A stretch of 64,000 nucleotides of DNA from Coprinopsis marcescibilis (lineage: Eukaryota; Basidiomycota; Agaricomycetes; Agaricales; Psathyrellaceae): positions 30,019 through 94,018 of the forward strand of contig ML210263.1 of the NCBI GenBank assembly GCA_004369085.1, in the 5' to 3' direction. Every line of letters starts with the position of its first letter. Within the stretch, counting starts at the first letter, position 1. Below are positions 36,019-48,000 of this stretch, one piece after another. The notes beneath the pieces were generated by a model. It did no database searches. It saw only the letters and a list, made by a program, of their open reading frames with translations, and was not told where the DNA came from. A program made the position numbers and the translations under genes.

Positions 36019-37296
36019 TTAAGTAGAGTGTACTGCGTAAGATGGTAAGTCTTCGATTTCAAAACGTTGTTGTTGAGGGTTGCTGGGCGGGCCGCTCTTT
36101 GAGGCACTGTAAGCTGGCGGTGGCCGCATTTCGTCATCTGTAGGAATGAATGGAACCACACCGAGCTTCGATGTTTTCCGATTTCTGAGATAGATAGCCA
36201 ATCCCAACGTAAACAGTGTGAAAAAAGCAAAACCTCCACAGATCGTTCCGATGAGGATACGCGTTAAACCGCTCGGGTTCGAGGGTTCTCCATCACGAGA
36301 GGGGGCGTCCAACGTGAACGTAACAGGACCTAAAGGATATATACCAGCTCCATCGACAGCCAGATAGTCTAACACAAGAGGAGCAGAGGGACCAAGGTAT
36401 GTGACATTAATCTGGTGGAGACCTTTAGGAAGGACGGGGGTTTCAAATAGAGCACGGGTACTTGGCTCTGGCCCTCCGGAAGCCAGGCCAGGAACCTCAA
36501 ACGGAATGGGGGGACCATCGTCAATGGAGTACAGGCCTCTAGAAGGCCCTCTTGGCTGGTACCGGAGGCCCTTTGAAACCCATACAACTCGTGTACCTTT
36601 AATTGCAACTTAGAAATCAAGAATTTTAGGCAATTGTTGTTACGCACCATTAAAGTTAAAGAGTACCGACGCGCCCATATCCGTGGAGTATCTGCAGCTC
36701 CTCTCATCACTAGCAGCCTGATCCCATCTCCCGCTAACATATTGAACATCTTCGTCAACAGCCAAGACTCTGACACATGGAACATCGGAAGTCGATTCAC
36801 CGAGAGGTCGTACGGGGAAGACATCTACCCAAAAGGGATGTTCTTCTGAAGCTTGGACGTCGAGGGTGAACGTATGGGGGCCCTCTGACAGGTCGCTCGT
36901 ACGACACAACTTCTCGCGATTTCGTGGAGCCGTAGTATTTGCGAAGGTTTCCATCCCTATCTCCCGCAGCAGTTCTCCATCTACCCGGCATGTCCAATTT
37001 GCGAAGCGTGTCTCGTTCCCCTCAACTGAAACCTCCAACCTCCCCATCAACGCTATTGAAGTTCCTGCAAAGCCTCATTTGAGCATGTTCATCTCATTCA
37101 AGCAGGGAATCAACTCACCGATAAAGGGGAATGTCAGCGAAGCATTCTTTGAAGTGGCTCCATGCTGGGACCCCCCATGAATCCATCCTGGGTCAGACGA
37201 AAATGAATCTCCACTACGTTCGAACCAGTCACCGGTGTAGGTGATGCCGGAGTCGGTATCGTCATAGAACACTATACGCGGCCGAGCCTTAGACAT
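36019..37296 (-). CDS. Single-pass membrane protein with galactose-binding-like ectodomain
   Basis: Uncharacterised basidiomycete-type membrane protein of 390 residues in three exons, 37296-37119, 37064-36648 and 36596-36019, all in frame. It begins with RIVFYDDTDSGITYTGDWFER and the W-rich SDPGWIHGGSQH, the usual start of proteins carrying jelly-roll, galactose-binding-like repeats; a second such unit follows (RVLAVDEDVQYVSGRWDQ). Several N-glycosylation sequons (NAS, NET, NWT, NTT, NVT) fit an outside location. Near residue 310 a hydrophobic segment ILIGTICGGFAFFTLFTLGL, followed by RNRK, is the membrane helix. The cytoplasmic tail has a PPPAYS motif and ends with EDLPSYAVHST. No classical signal peptide is seen at the chosen start, so a leader exon may be missing or the helix may act as the anchor. 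Ligand unknown. Confidence 0.8.
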
Positions 37297-39391
37297 TGCG
37301 CAGGCAAAGTAAGTTTAAGTATAGGAAGCAGAAGCCAGAGGCGCTGCGGGAGGCCCCGGGCGCTGAGGTTCTATGGCTTAGGAAAGAGGGGAAAGCCAGA
37401 TAACGCCACCATTTCAAGTCGTAGTATTTCGAACAGCACCTTTTCTCCCTTTGTATCTCGCTGAAGTCACACACACCTCAGAAAGGTCAGTTAGATCATT
37501 TAGACGACTAAAGATTTGGACTAACCTTTCATAGAGCGCCGAAATCAGCACTTGTGGCCGACCTGGAAGGAAAATAAACGGTGCTCCGCGGCCAGAAAGA
37601 TTTATAAGTCAAAAGTTCTGACATTACCCGCCAAGACGTTCGACACCGAATAGCGCTAATTGGTGATCATCAGTCTAATGAGCACAGCGATGGGTCCTTT
37701 CTTAGCGCCATGAGAATCGGAGGTTGCCCTGTTGCCACAACAGCTCTAAAAGTTTATGATGGCTCAGATGACCCCCAAACAATTCCATCAACTCTGGAGT
37801 TGGGATGTCAGTCCTATGATCATGTGTCCGTGACGAGGGCACACAAGCGGAAGGTGATAACTACTATGTGGCCGCGATGCGAGAGTTCGGAGGCTCGCAA
37901 CGGAGAAGTCGACCGTCGATGTGGAATCAGAAACGTCTGTGTCACAAACCTCCACGAGGACGAGACAGAGATGTTGGCTCAGATTTCGTGAGCGTCAGAA
38001 ACGAGTTAGCTATTGCAGAATGATGTGGTGAGCTTTGTCGTTATCGTTCGCACGAACAAGCCGTGACGCAGCTCTGGACTAGCACCTGATAATATTGAAC
38101 AGCAAACTAGTAGGTGGGTTAAATACGGAGGTAGCTAGGGACCAATACGGAGGTAAGTAGTTTGTATCCAACTACCCCGCCCACGGCGATAGCGAAGACC
38201 ATTTAGAACACGAGCCTCGGTCGTGAACAAGATGAACAAAGTGAACCGTTTTCAAGAAAGCTGGCGCCACTTGTTGTGCTGGTCATTGAGAGCCAAACAT
38301 TGCTGCCAAGACTAATTATACAAGTTTGCTTGGCAACCGAAATTGACTGAGGGCGACTCCTAACTTGCCATCTAAATTCCAATAAACTCGAACTTGCCTC
38401 ATCTGAGTGCCCTGGGTACCCTGCAACTAATTATATCTATCAATTCTGAGAGGATATTGCTCGTTTTTAGTAGCGTTAAACCACGAGGCGGCCTCGTAAC
38501 GCATTGTAGCAGCGCAACTTGTAGAGCACAATTCAATCCTCCATTCGCGGATTTTCAAAAGTTGAGCATTGAGACGAGTAAAGATGCCTAGTCCGGACGA
38601 CTTGTGTGCCCAGATTCAACAGATACGACGTGTTTCCCTCAGTTTCAATGGGCGTCTATCAATCCGGATCTTTCCACTTGGCGGGGGGACGTTGGCCGAT
38701 AGTAGGTAGCTTGTTTCGGTGCCGCAATCTCCAGGAACCAAGCACGGTCCAAGGCTGTACTTGAAGAGCCGAAAGAAACCAAGACAAAGCTGAAGTTTCA
38801 TTTGGTGGCGGAGACTTAATGAACGGGTTACCAAGCTAACTCTCCAGGACTGCCGATGACCTCGGGAGGGAATGCTACAACGGGACTGTATTCGAGGAAG
38901 TTCAATTATCACAACAACGGACACACACTAAGCCTGGCCAGCTGGGATTGAAATAAAAGTGAGAAGAAATACAAGTTTATGTTTCAAGTGGGGGTACATG
39001 CATTCAGGTCCTTATTTTTTCAGCATAGAACACCTTTGCTGTTCTACCATCTTCGGAAATGAATGGGAGTCAATGTCCCAGAGAGGCTTGATTAAATCAA
39101 GGTTTGGAGACGTAAATGTTCGTTGTTGTTCTAGCCCTGGTATTTTGCTCGATTCAGCTCCTCCTGCATTCCAATACTTACCGCAGATGACTTCACTACC
39201 ATTATTAATTAAAAACATTCATGCTGTCGGAGATATCGATGAAAGGTTTGAGCCAACACACGGCGGACCCTGGATCACGCTTTGGTCTGGTATAAAACTC
39301 GACGTTGCGTCAGTTGTTTCAACCTCTTTGGATCAGACACCCACTCCTTCAACAAATGCTTCCCACATAGATGATCCGGGTTCCTTTCAAA
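37297..39391. other. Intergenic, no gene recognised
   Basis: Upstream of the membrane-protein gene and of the protease inhibitor. Open frames at 37710-37991 (+), 38616-38924 (-) and the 5' part of the long plus-strand frame from 38959 have no recognisable domain. The latter overlaps the inhibitor gene in another frame and is probably not translated. Confidence 0.35.
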
Positions 39392-39875
39392 ATGCCTACC
39401 AAAAGTCAGTGAGTCGGTATTCTTCGGCACAGGTCGGTGAAATGAACATCTTTCGATGTAAGGATACGTGGTTGCGTTCAAGAGGGGGGTTAGCGGAGCA
39501 GAGATTGATCTGTACATTCAGACAATCAACGAAAATGGTCCGTTCAGGAAGTGTCGATTTCGTTTGGATGGGACTAACCACTTTACTGCATTCCAAACCA
39601 CAGGCGGAAAGGTATTGCGGCGTTTCGAATCGGTGGTCAATGTGAAGCATACTTTTGAAGGGTTGGCAGAGTTTCTGACTTAAGCTGGCTGTAGGGCTTG
39701 AAGGCGGAGCTTCCTGAGGCTTTGGTGGACCACTTGCAGAACGAGCGGGTGATTGCGTATGTCGGTCAGTGCGATCGATCAACAACCGCCAAGTTATGAT
39801 CACCCTTAACGACTTCTACCAAACACAGAACCCGAAGGAGTTGTGGCATCCAACCAAAATCAAGTAGACGAATAG
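39392..39875 (+). CDS. Small I9-type subtilase inhibitor (Pbi2-like)
   Basis: A 78-residue protein in five tiny exons: 39392-39404, 39463-39537, 39604-39635, 39695-39764 and 39829-39875 (13, 75, 32, 70 and 47 bases), all joining in frame. Introns of 56-66 bases have GTCAGT, GTCCGT or GTCAAT donors and AAG, CAG or TAG acceptors, with CTAAC- and CTTAAC-type branch sites. The protein has the inhibitor I9/subtilisin-propeptide layout: RYVVAFKRGVSGAEIDLYI (strand and helix), NGGKVLRRFES, LKAELPEALVDHLQNE (helix) and IAYVEPEGVV. Its length equals free I9 inhibitors such as yeast Pbi2, which restrain vacuolar proteinase B, and no peptidase domain follows. Most likely a cytosolic or vacuolar regulator of a subtilase. 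No single long reading frame reveals it. Confidence 0.85.
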
Positions 39876-40460
39876 AGAAAATCTATTTCAGAGCTATAAA
39901 ATAACTTAGATCTCTATGACTGCGTCAGACATATTATGTCGCTACAGGCTCCGAGAAATGCTCAGCGTCTTGGCATTGTTGGTTACGAGTGATGGGTTCA
40001 GTCATTGGTTGAATCCTGGCCCTGATTTAATTTCTTGGGTCACAAAGGTGATATCCTGCCTTTACGCTATATCGTCTATAAAGACATGGATCGAGCCACT
40101 GCACCCCTCTAGCGCTCAGAACCTGGCTCGCTCATCATGTGACCGTCATTATACAGCCATTCGCCAACTTATTCATTGAACTTCTTCGAAACTCCACCAA
40201 GTTACACAACGCCCCTTAGACCGACAAATCCACAAACATCAATATCACTTAGGCTCAGAGACCACCCCAGCGCGTTTTGCTACTCTAGAACTATAAACGG
40301 AGGTCACTGGCTTCTGAGCTGACTGTCAAATCACCGTCGCGCGACGCGCACTGCCGTTTCGGTACGTTGTCTGGTGATTTTGTCTGGTTAAGTTTAATCT
40401 GTTAATGTTGCAGTGCGTCTTTGTTGCACCCTTGCGTCAAGAAGTACATAACGAAGAAGC
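39876..40460. other. Intergenic, promoter side of the next gene
   Basis: About 585 bases between the inhibitor and the next plus-strand gene. No coding pattern was recognised. Confidence 0.35.
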
Positions 40461-42532
40461 ATGCCCATTTCACCAAGCGAAGCCGCCTTGAGCGTTTCAA
40501 GTTACTCACATCTTCCCCCAGCGAAGCGGCTCAGACTCGCCAATTCGATTGCCGCTGACCAAAGGGTCACTACTGGTATACAAGTGATTCCTGGAAGGCA
40601 GTCTTTTGTATGCTTAGATGCCCCTTTAGACTCTGCAAGCGCATACTCCACTGGTCCACTGGAACGCATGCCTTCAAACTCGAACCATAGGGAGGATCGC
40701 ACACGGATTACATGTATGCTGTCACTCTACCTATTCAACCTAACTTGTGCCGTCGTTAACACACCGTCTTTCAAGCGGCACCCCCTGAACCCTCATCCAT
40801 ACGATATGCGCGATCTATGGCTATTCTCAGATACACACCACCACCATCGAGACGACAATCATCGACATCATATGAACATGATCAACTCTTCCATACCTCA
40901 GGTTCTACCTTAGCGGGTTCGTCTTCACTCCAAAATAGGGCCGATGAAGGAACTGGCGAACCGGACTCCCCAACCCGGACTCATACTCAGTCAGATTGTC
41001 CCACAAGCCCTTCCCCTTTCCCGCCACCCGGTACGGATGTAGAAATGGTCGCAGTCAGCGATGACGACTCCAGAGTGTCATCCACAAGTCAACCTCAAGC
41101 CTCGCCGAAAATTTTACTCAAGGCGCGTTATAGACTGTTCACGTCTCCAGGCGGACTAACAGAACTTTAGATCCGCAAATCCAAGACCCTTATCGACCCC
41201 AATGTGAAGCCTACGAGTTTGGACATGAAGATTGAGATTCCTGTGGCCCAAGGTGATGCCATCATTAATTTTGATCAATCACACAGCCAGCTCACATATT
41301 CATTCAGAAGACCAGTATTTATCGTCAAGGGGCAATAACAGCAAGAGCACAATTGCAAGTTTACCACCCAATCCAAGAGTATAATCTGCTGAATGGTTCC
41401 CTTTTAGGATGCTCATACTCGAATCAAAGGCGTTCTCGATCACCTTTCTAAAGCTACAACCCCTATGCATACACTCGATGAGCTTTTGGACAACTTGAAA
41501 AGCGGGACTCCCGCCTCTTCCAAGGCCCGGCGGGAAGACGCCTGTATCCGCCGCCTTTCATGGATATATCGCGATTATACAGACGAAGACATTTCCGAAG
41601 CGTTGAAGAAACGTGAGCTGCTGCCACTGGAAGCAACGCAAACATCGTCTCTTGAAGCCAGATTTAAAGAACTTGTAGAAAGGGGCCCCGTAGACATCAA
41701 GGGCGTCCAGGACATTAGCAGTATAGAAAAGGCAAGAATTTTGAATCATTTCAGAATGTGTTCTGACGTCTGGGCCTTGTAGATCTTGAGCACCCTTCGG
41801 GAAGAAAACGAAGACCTTTACCGTGAAAACTATGTCGTCAACTGGCTGGATGGTGTTATCGGTATTGCTTTCCATTTGATATATTCGGTCGGATGGAATA
41901 AACTCAGCAAACGGGAGAAGTCGAATTTGCGAGAATCAGACTTCAAAGTGATTTTCGAAGCCGAGATCGCCGAGTGGGACGAAATTGAAGCGGAGGAAAA
42001 CTTCAAGGCTTGGGCAAAGCACGAAGAAAAGTTCAATACTTCTCGCAACCAAACCTCGAGGTTGTATAACACGGTACGTGTTCTTATTGGTGGTAATTCT
42101 GAAATGAAGCTGACCCTGCAGTGTCATTATCACTAGTTTGGAGCCGCTGTCGTTGCGGAGTCCAACATTTTGAGACCTCTCCTGACCGGAGAACCTATAG
42201 GCCGATCACCAAGCTTTCCCGCTGTTGTCAAGGAGATTGAAGGAGGCTATCGGACTTTGTTGAAGAAGCGTGATATCCTGACTTTATTCCCAGCCTATTT
42301 CTGGGGAGACGGGTTCCAGGAGAAAGACATGGACGAAGACCAGCTCTGCAACGAACACTACAACGAATGGGTCACGCGGAGTCACAATAGTTCAAGCAGG
42401 CTGATTGTTTCGCTAGTGAAGGCGGTTGTGGGGGAAATTCCGGCACAGTGGGTGGCGACGTTCTTCAAGCAACACACTCCAATGGGGTTCAAGAAACAAG
42501 TTCCGATATCTGAGCTCGGACCTAATGCATGA
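40461..42532 (+). CDS. Uncharacterised multi-exon protein, middle exons unresolved
   Basis: I do not recognise the family. Supported parts: exon 40461-40713 joined to an exon starting 40776 (62-base intron with a CTAAC branch site and TCAAG acceptor) gives a Ser/Pro-rich, polar N-terminus with PPAKRLRLAN, PPSRRQSSTS and VEMVAVSDDDS. Later, 41409-41704 (DAHTRIKGVLDHLSK...TPMHTLDELLDNLKSG), 41783-42074 (REENEDLYRENYVVNWLDG...) and 42136-42532 (FGAAVVAESNILRPLLTGEP...) join in frame and end at TGA 42530-42532. This half is helical and charged, with no known motif. Between about 41128 and 41408 two or three exons must exist, but several splice choices compete. Possibly a lineage-specific nuclear or cytoplasmic protein. 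Confidence 0.55.
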
Positions 42533-43368
42533 TCGGCCATCCGACCTAGCTAGCGCTGGACCATTGTGAGTTTCTTCACAGTGACTAGAAAGTCATAACC
42601 TAACGAGCGGTTCAGAAAAGAGCTAGCATAGTATCTGATCATGCCAAACATGAATTTGCATGCCGCTCTTAATAGTGGGGCACTTCGAGGATCCTCTTCT
42701 CCCCCACAAGGCCATGTCGGACCTGAAGCACTATCGAACCGACGGTTATGAGTGCTTCTTTCGCTGTCTTCTTGTAATGCCGCTTTGTTTCATTGGCCAA
42801 TGATTATGTTCGCTATCGCCGAGCCTAAAGGCCTAGTCTTGGCTGGGGTTCTCAAATTTAATACACCACAAGCTCTCCACATCTGCTCCTTTACCTCACC
42901 AGGCGGACTCAATTCATTCGTGAATAACTCTACCCGCACCCGAATTGACGCCTGGGTTTCTCATGCAGCGGCGTTGATGGTGGTCGCATTAAGGGCCATG
43001 CGCATACATACAGTCAAGATGACCGCTGATGAAGGAATTTTTAGTACTGACTGCTTCCGGAAGTTTGTGTACCAGAAGGGGAAGGTGCTGTCAAGTTGAA
43101 TGAAAGCTTGATGAGGTGTCTTGGTATGCACACAGATATAAACATCATGGTCCGCCAGAACCTTTTACTTGTCGCTTGCACGTTGTCCATTTTCCTGTTG
43201 TTCGAAGTGACTTCAAGACGCTGATATGCTATCACGGATCGGAATACTCACAGCCAATCTTTGTTCTTCACGGGTCACGGATCACCACACTGCAATGTCA
43301 GATTGCATTAAAAGCTCCCATCCCATGTCATGAGAACAAATTAGCTATGGATTTTCGTGCTCTTTACT
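42533..43368. other. Intergenic, no gene recognised
   Basis: A 115-codon plus-strand frame at 42752-43099 has no recognisable domain and no supporting splice pattern. Otherwise nothing seen. Confidence 0.3.
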
Positions 43369-43852
43369 CTACTCCTTCACTGCAGCACTATTCTCAGGGC
43401 GCGGAGATGAACCTCCATTGTCAGGGCGAGGGTCCGTATCGGTATCGGTGGAATTGCTGTTGATTTGCACGATCCGGCCTTCGAGTGGAACGGGAGCGGG
43501 ATAGCTCATGGAACCCTGGTTCTCGGAAGTCGTGGCATCGTCTAGGTCATCGAGCCAGCTGGAGTCCTCATTGTTGAAGAATGCCCTTGCATATCTGGCA
43601 GCTCCCAAGGCCAAGAACAGGCGTAGAAGGATGGGCTTCGTTATCATGCCGACTGTTGACGCTGGTGTGAGTTTCCTAATTTTCCTCGTGCGGAGATAGG
43701 CAACACTCACGACTGTGCTTCAGGGACGTTGCTTGATTGCTTGACACCTTGGACAGTACAGAGGAATATGGATTATCTACAATTCTCGAAGTATCGTAGT
43801 AACCTTTATACCTGTTCTCGCCACCCCTTCTCCCGTGTCGGTTCTTTGGAGA
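43369..43852 (-). CDS. Uncharacterised protein, C-terminal two exons
   Basis: Two exons, 43852-43711 and 43661-43369, join in frame across a 49-base intron (GTGAGT donor, CACACCAG acceptor) and give 144 residues ending at 43369. An acceptor (CAATAG) directly before 43852 shows that the gene begins further upstream, but I cannot find the first exon. The product starts with a Gly/Arg/Tyr-rich piece (RRGGENRYKGYYDTSRIVDN), has a short hydrophobic, possibly amphipathic helix PILLRLFLALGAARYARAFF, and ends in an acidic, Asp/Ser/Pro-rich tail with a TDTDTD run. The hydrophobic segment is short for a membrane span. No family recognised. Confidence 0.5.
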
Positions 43853-45035
43853 CTATTGAGCAATACATGTATCTTAGTCACTGCATGCTCGGACTCTGAG
43901 GCTCTCAGCAGATATTTTTACTGTTTGAAAAGAACCACACATGCATTCCTGATTTGAACGGGTGTATTTGAGGTGATCTTCATTTTAAGGCTGAAGCAAG
44001 GCACCCGAAGCAGTGTCTAGAACCCCTCGTTGTCTACTCGTGTGTAGGTATTCCCCACAGGGGAACATGAGCCTGAGAATGCCGTAGAGAAGGATATACT
44101 TGCATCTCAAGGACATCTCAAGGAGAATTCTCCATATAAGCTTGTCCGCAGCATAACCTATTCCCTGCTCTTTTCGGCGAGATTGCGTTCCCGGCCCTGA
44201 GTCCAGAGATCGCGCTGGTGTATGAGTATTCGGGCGTGTATTCGTCAATCAACTTATTAGAACCTGAGATACGTAGCTCGGGATTATAAACAGCCTCAAT
44301 ACCAAGAGTACCTATTCTCGTTTGTACCGTTTCAATCGAATGTCGATAAACGCTTGAGGGCACCCGGGCGGCCTTTAATTGTCGTCTGCATTCAGGTCCT
44401 TATGGTCACTGGGGATCCGCATAAGGTAGTCGTATCGCTTTCGACCCCGAACAAGATAACTTCCGTTCGGTTGAGGTAGTATCAGTTAACTTTGATTTAC
44501 GCAGAGCCAAAGTAAACCAGGCGATGGGCTCGCCTGGTGAGCCGTGATCGAAAAGTTCACTCACTAGGCTTGTCTTCATATAATTATGAACGGCCTTCCA
44601 GTCTACGAATGACTGGGAACAACCGAAGAAATGAAAAATGCAATTGTGCGTACGAAGAAGGTGTAATGATGACAGTGAGTGTGATATGCTACATCTATTA
44701 AAGTCTAAATCGATGATAACGTTCTCAAGAAACCAAGATGTTCGAACGAAAAATCCTGTACATGGTTACAGATGTAAATCGTGCACATAGCAAGAAATGC
44801 AGACACTAATGATATGAAAGAGAAAGAGACGGTAATCAAAAAACAAAACTATGTGTACGATGAAAAAGACAGCAAAAATCCGCTAAAAGAAATGAAGCTA
44901 AAAGCAAAAGACCGGGAATGCAAACGCCAGATGCTCTGAATTCATCGATCGTCAGTCAGCTGGAAGGTCCATGGAAGAATCAATACATGCGTACCTTGAT
45001 CATCCATCATTGGGAGCCCCAGTTGATATTTGTCG
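43853..45035. other. Intergenic, 3' side of the RRM gene
   Basis: Contains the likely 5' exon(s) of the 43369 gene and, beyond about 44600, an A-rich plus strand that probably represents the 3' untranslated region of the minus-strand RRM gene. A minus-strand frame at 44118-44363 is open but unrecognised. Confidence 0.35.
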
Positions 45036-48000
45036 CTACCCAGTGGGTCCGGGGTCCGTTTTCGGGCGTTGCAGAGTAGCGAGTTGCTGGGGCAAACAGG
45101 CTGGGGCCGAACTTTGTCCTTTAACATGAACAGGTTGACTAGCGACTTCCTGCGCCGCATCCGAGAGATATCCCCCTTCCTCGTTCGTCAGGACAGTCCC
45201 AGTACTGGCTTTGCTTAGAGAAGGACTAAACACATCGCTCGCGTTCGTGGCCTGCGACGAGTTAGAAACGATCGGGACTGGTCCGAGTGGAGGATCCCCC
45301 GGTGACTCTTCACCCTGCTGCTGCGAGTCATCCTTCCCATTCTCCAAGCGACTTCTGTCCTTCATAATCTCCCATTCAATCGTGCTCTGCCCAGCTCCAC
45401 CATCCTTCGTGCTATTGGAGGCCACCTCTGTGTTATCGGTTGCACCCCTTGGTCCTCCGTTCCCAGGGCTGTGCCCGGGAACATAGGTTGGACCAGAAGG
45501 GTTGGTGTATAGCTGATCAAAATACCCCTGGGGTTCTTGAAGCATTTCATGGTTCAAAAGCCTCACAGGGGCACCGACAGCAGGATTCATGTACGGGTTC
45601 ATGTGGTTGGACATATCCCTAGGTCGACCCCAGAATGCACCAGGGCTCATGGCTGCAAGGCCGGCACCAGGCGGAGGACCACCTACCCCTACACCAGGAT
45701 GTGGGGGCATAGGATGTGCGAACGTTTGCGACACCATAGGGTGACCCACGGGGGAGAAGTGGCCAGCCTGCAAAAGAGTGATCGGTGGTGGGGTGACTCC
45801 TTCAGCAAAAGACTGTGCCAAAGGGTGATGGGGATACGAGTGTGAATGGAAGTGCTGATGCTGATGATGATGGTGATGGTGGAGCAGAGGGTGATGCGGT
45901 CCGAGAGCGTACGGCGATCCTGGCGATCCCAAGGGGTGCAAATGTCCTGGAGGGGTGGCTTGTTGCGGCGACAGTTGCCCTGGCGCGCCGGGTACAAACA
46001 CATGGGGCGGCAAGGATAACATACCAGGTGCATTCGCAGGATGTCGACGATTGGAGACCGGATGCTGTACCCTATTTTGTCTGGAATGATAATGGGAGGC
46101 TGGGCTACCAGTGACGAGCGTGAATGGGGGCATAGAGGGCGTGATAGGTGGCAGACCATGGGGACTGGTGATGGAGGCAGGCTGGTTAATAAGTTTTTGC
46201 TGTTGCTGGCGAGAAATATGGTTCTGTTCAGCGTCCCAGACAGGCTCCGCCCCTCTCCTTTCTCCCGAACCAACTGACGACACTGGGCCTGCTTGCACGG
46301 TGGGTACTCCAGAGTAATCAAACTTGGCGTAGTCGTAGTGTTCATGATCAGCCTCTCCTGATCCTGACTTCGTGCCACTTGCGAATGGATGATGTTGCTG
46401 GAACAGCCCATTAGCCAACAAGCTTCCAATCGGCTGTTCCGTCGTCGACGTGTCTCTTTTCGCTTGTGGTGAACTAGCGATAGCAACAACAGGTGGTGGT
46501 GGCGGCAGTTCAATTGGCCCTGGGTGTTGTCGATCGGTCTTCTCAGGCGTTTGGAGGGTGGCGCCAGCTGACGAGGGAAGACCTGCATTCCTGCCACGAC
46601 TAGGTTTCGATCGATGAGCTTGTGCTGCCGTGATAGCTGACTCGGATGTCGACCTGTTAGGAAAGGCTTGGCTACCACCAATCGCTTCTCTTCTTCGTCT
46701 TCCTGCACTATCGCCGTCACCTTCCTCCTCGCCTTCGGCTTCGGATATGTCAGCATCGCTTCCTGCTCCAACGCCAGCCATGTTTCTTGCCGCATGACTA
46801 TAGCTCTTAATGCGCTTCTGTTGGCTCTGCGAAAGAGGGGCCGCATGTTGGGGAGCTGTCGAGGATGATGGATCAGAGGTAGATCCAGTCCTCGAACTTA
46901 TGGCGCTCCCGCTGACACTGGTTCCGAATGAGAAACCGCCGCTACTTTCCGACGCGCTTGTCGTGGATCCTGTCCTCGAGGTCTTCCTGGGAGATCGGTA
47001 TTGGGCATTATCTTCCTCCTCGTACTCGTCCTCCGTGACACGATTCTGAACAGTCAACGTTGTAGGCTTTTCGACAAAGCGAGTCATTCCGACCCATAAT
47101 GGAAGAGAACGGGTGCTGGCAGCAGCAGAGCTCGCGCCGGAGCTCGAGACCCCTTCACCAATAGTCCCAATTTCTACATCGGTAACCGAGCCAGTGACGC
47201 GATTCGAGGCCTGGGCATCCGCTCCCTCGCCCGCTCGGGTATCGTCACCACCCAAGGCCAACCTCCGCGCATACAACAAACTCTCCACCATACCCATTCC
47301 CAGATCATTTCCCTCCTGTAACTTGGCCAATGGGTCGTAGATTGAAGCCGCCGAGGACGATCTGGTACTTGGAACGGCATCGTTTGCCATCTTTCCAAAC
47401 CGCTGGCCCGTGACTTGTTGATACGGATACTGGTGTTGGTAAGGTTGCGAAGAGGAGGAGGATGACGAGTGGGATGAAGAACCACTCCCAGAACTCGAGG
47501 TTCGCAAGAACGTGGTCGAAGGTGAATGTATATGCGACACAGGAGCCGAAGACGTAGTGTGCCCCGACGTGGTTGCATCACCTCCACCCAAGCCTGATGT
47601 GAGCAAAGAGCTCATGGAAGTCGAGAACGGGCCTTCTCTCGACACCTGCGAGTGGAATTGTTGTTGCTGCTGCCTACGGGACCCCTGGAGAACCTGGAAA
47701 AGCTCTTGCTCCCTATCGCGATCGAGTTTTCTTTGGAGCTCCCATCTCTCCTCATCGCCAATGCCGATGACTTCATCGCGATCCCTTCGCTCCCTCTCCT
47801 TCCGTATGTTGGCTTGGAGGGCCGACTCGAAGCCACGTTCGTACACATCACTAGTGTGGCCGTATCCTTGATCGGTTTCCCCAAGGTAGTGACCCTCCTT
47901 GCCCAGACTGCGACTTCCAGACCTCGTCCTTTGCACCTCGCGCTCGTACCGGCCCAGTGCGCCTCGACTGGCTCCCGATTCGTACCCATCTCCGCTGCTC

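Noticed and set aside
38959..39645. 228-codon plus-strand open frame
   Set aside because: No recognisable domain, starts at a non-ATG codon, and its 3' half overlaps in another frame the five-exon I9 inhibitor, which has clear homology and splice sites.
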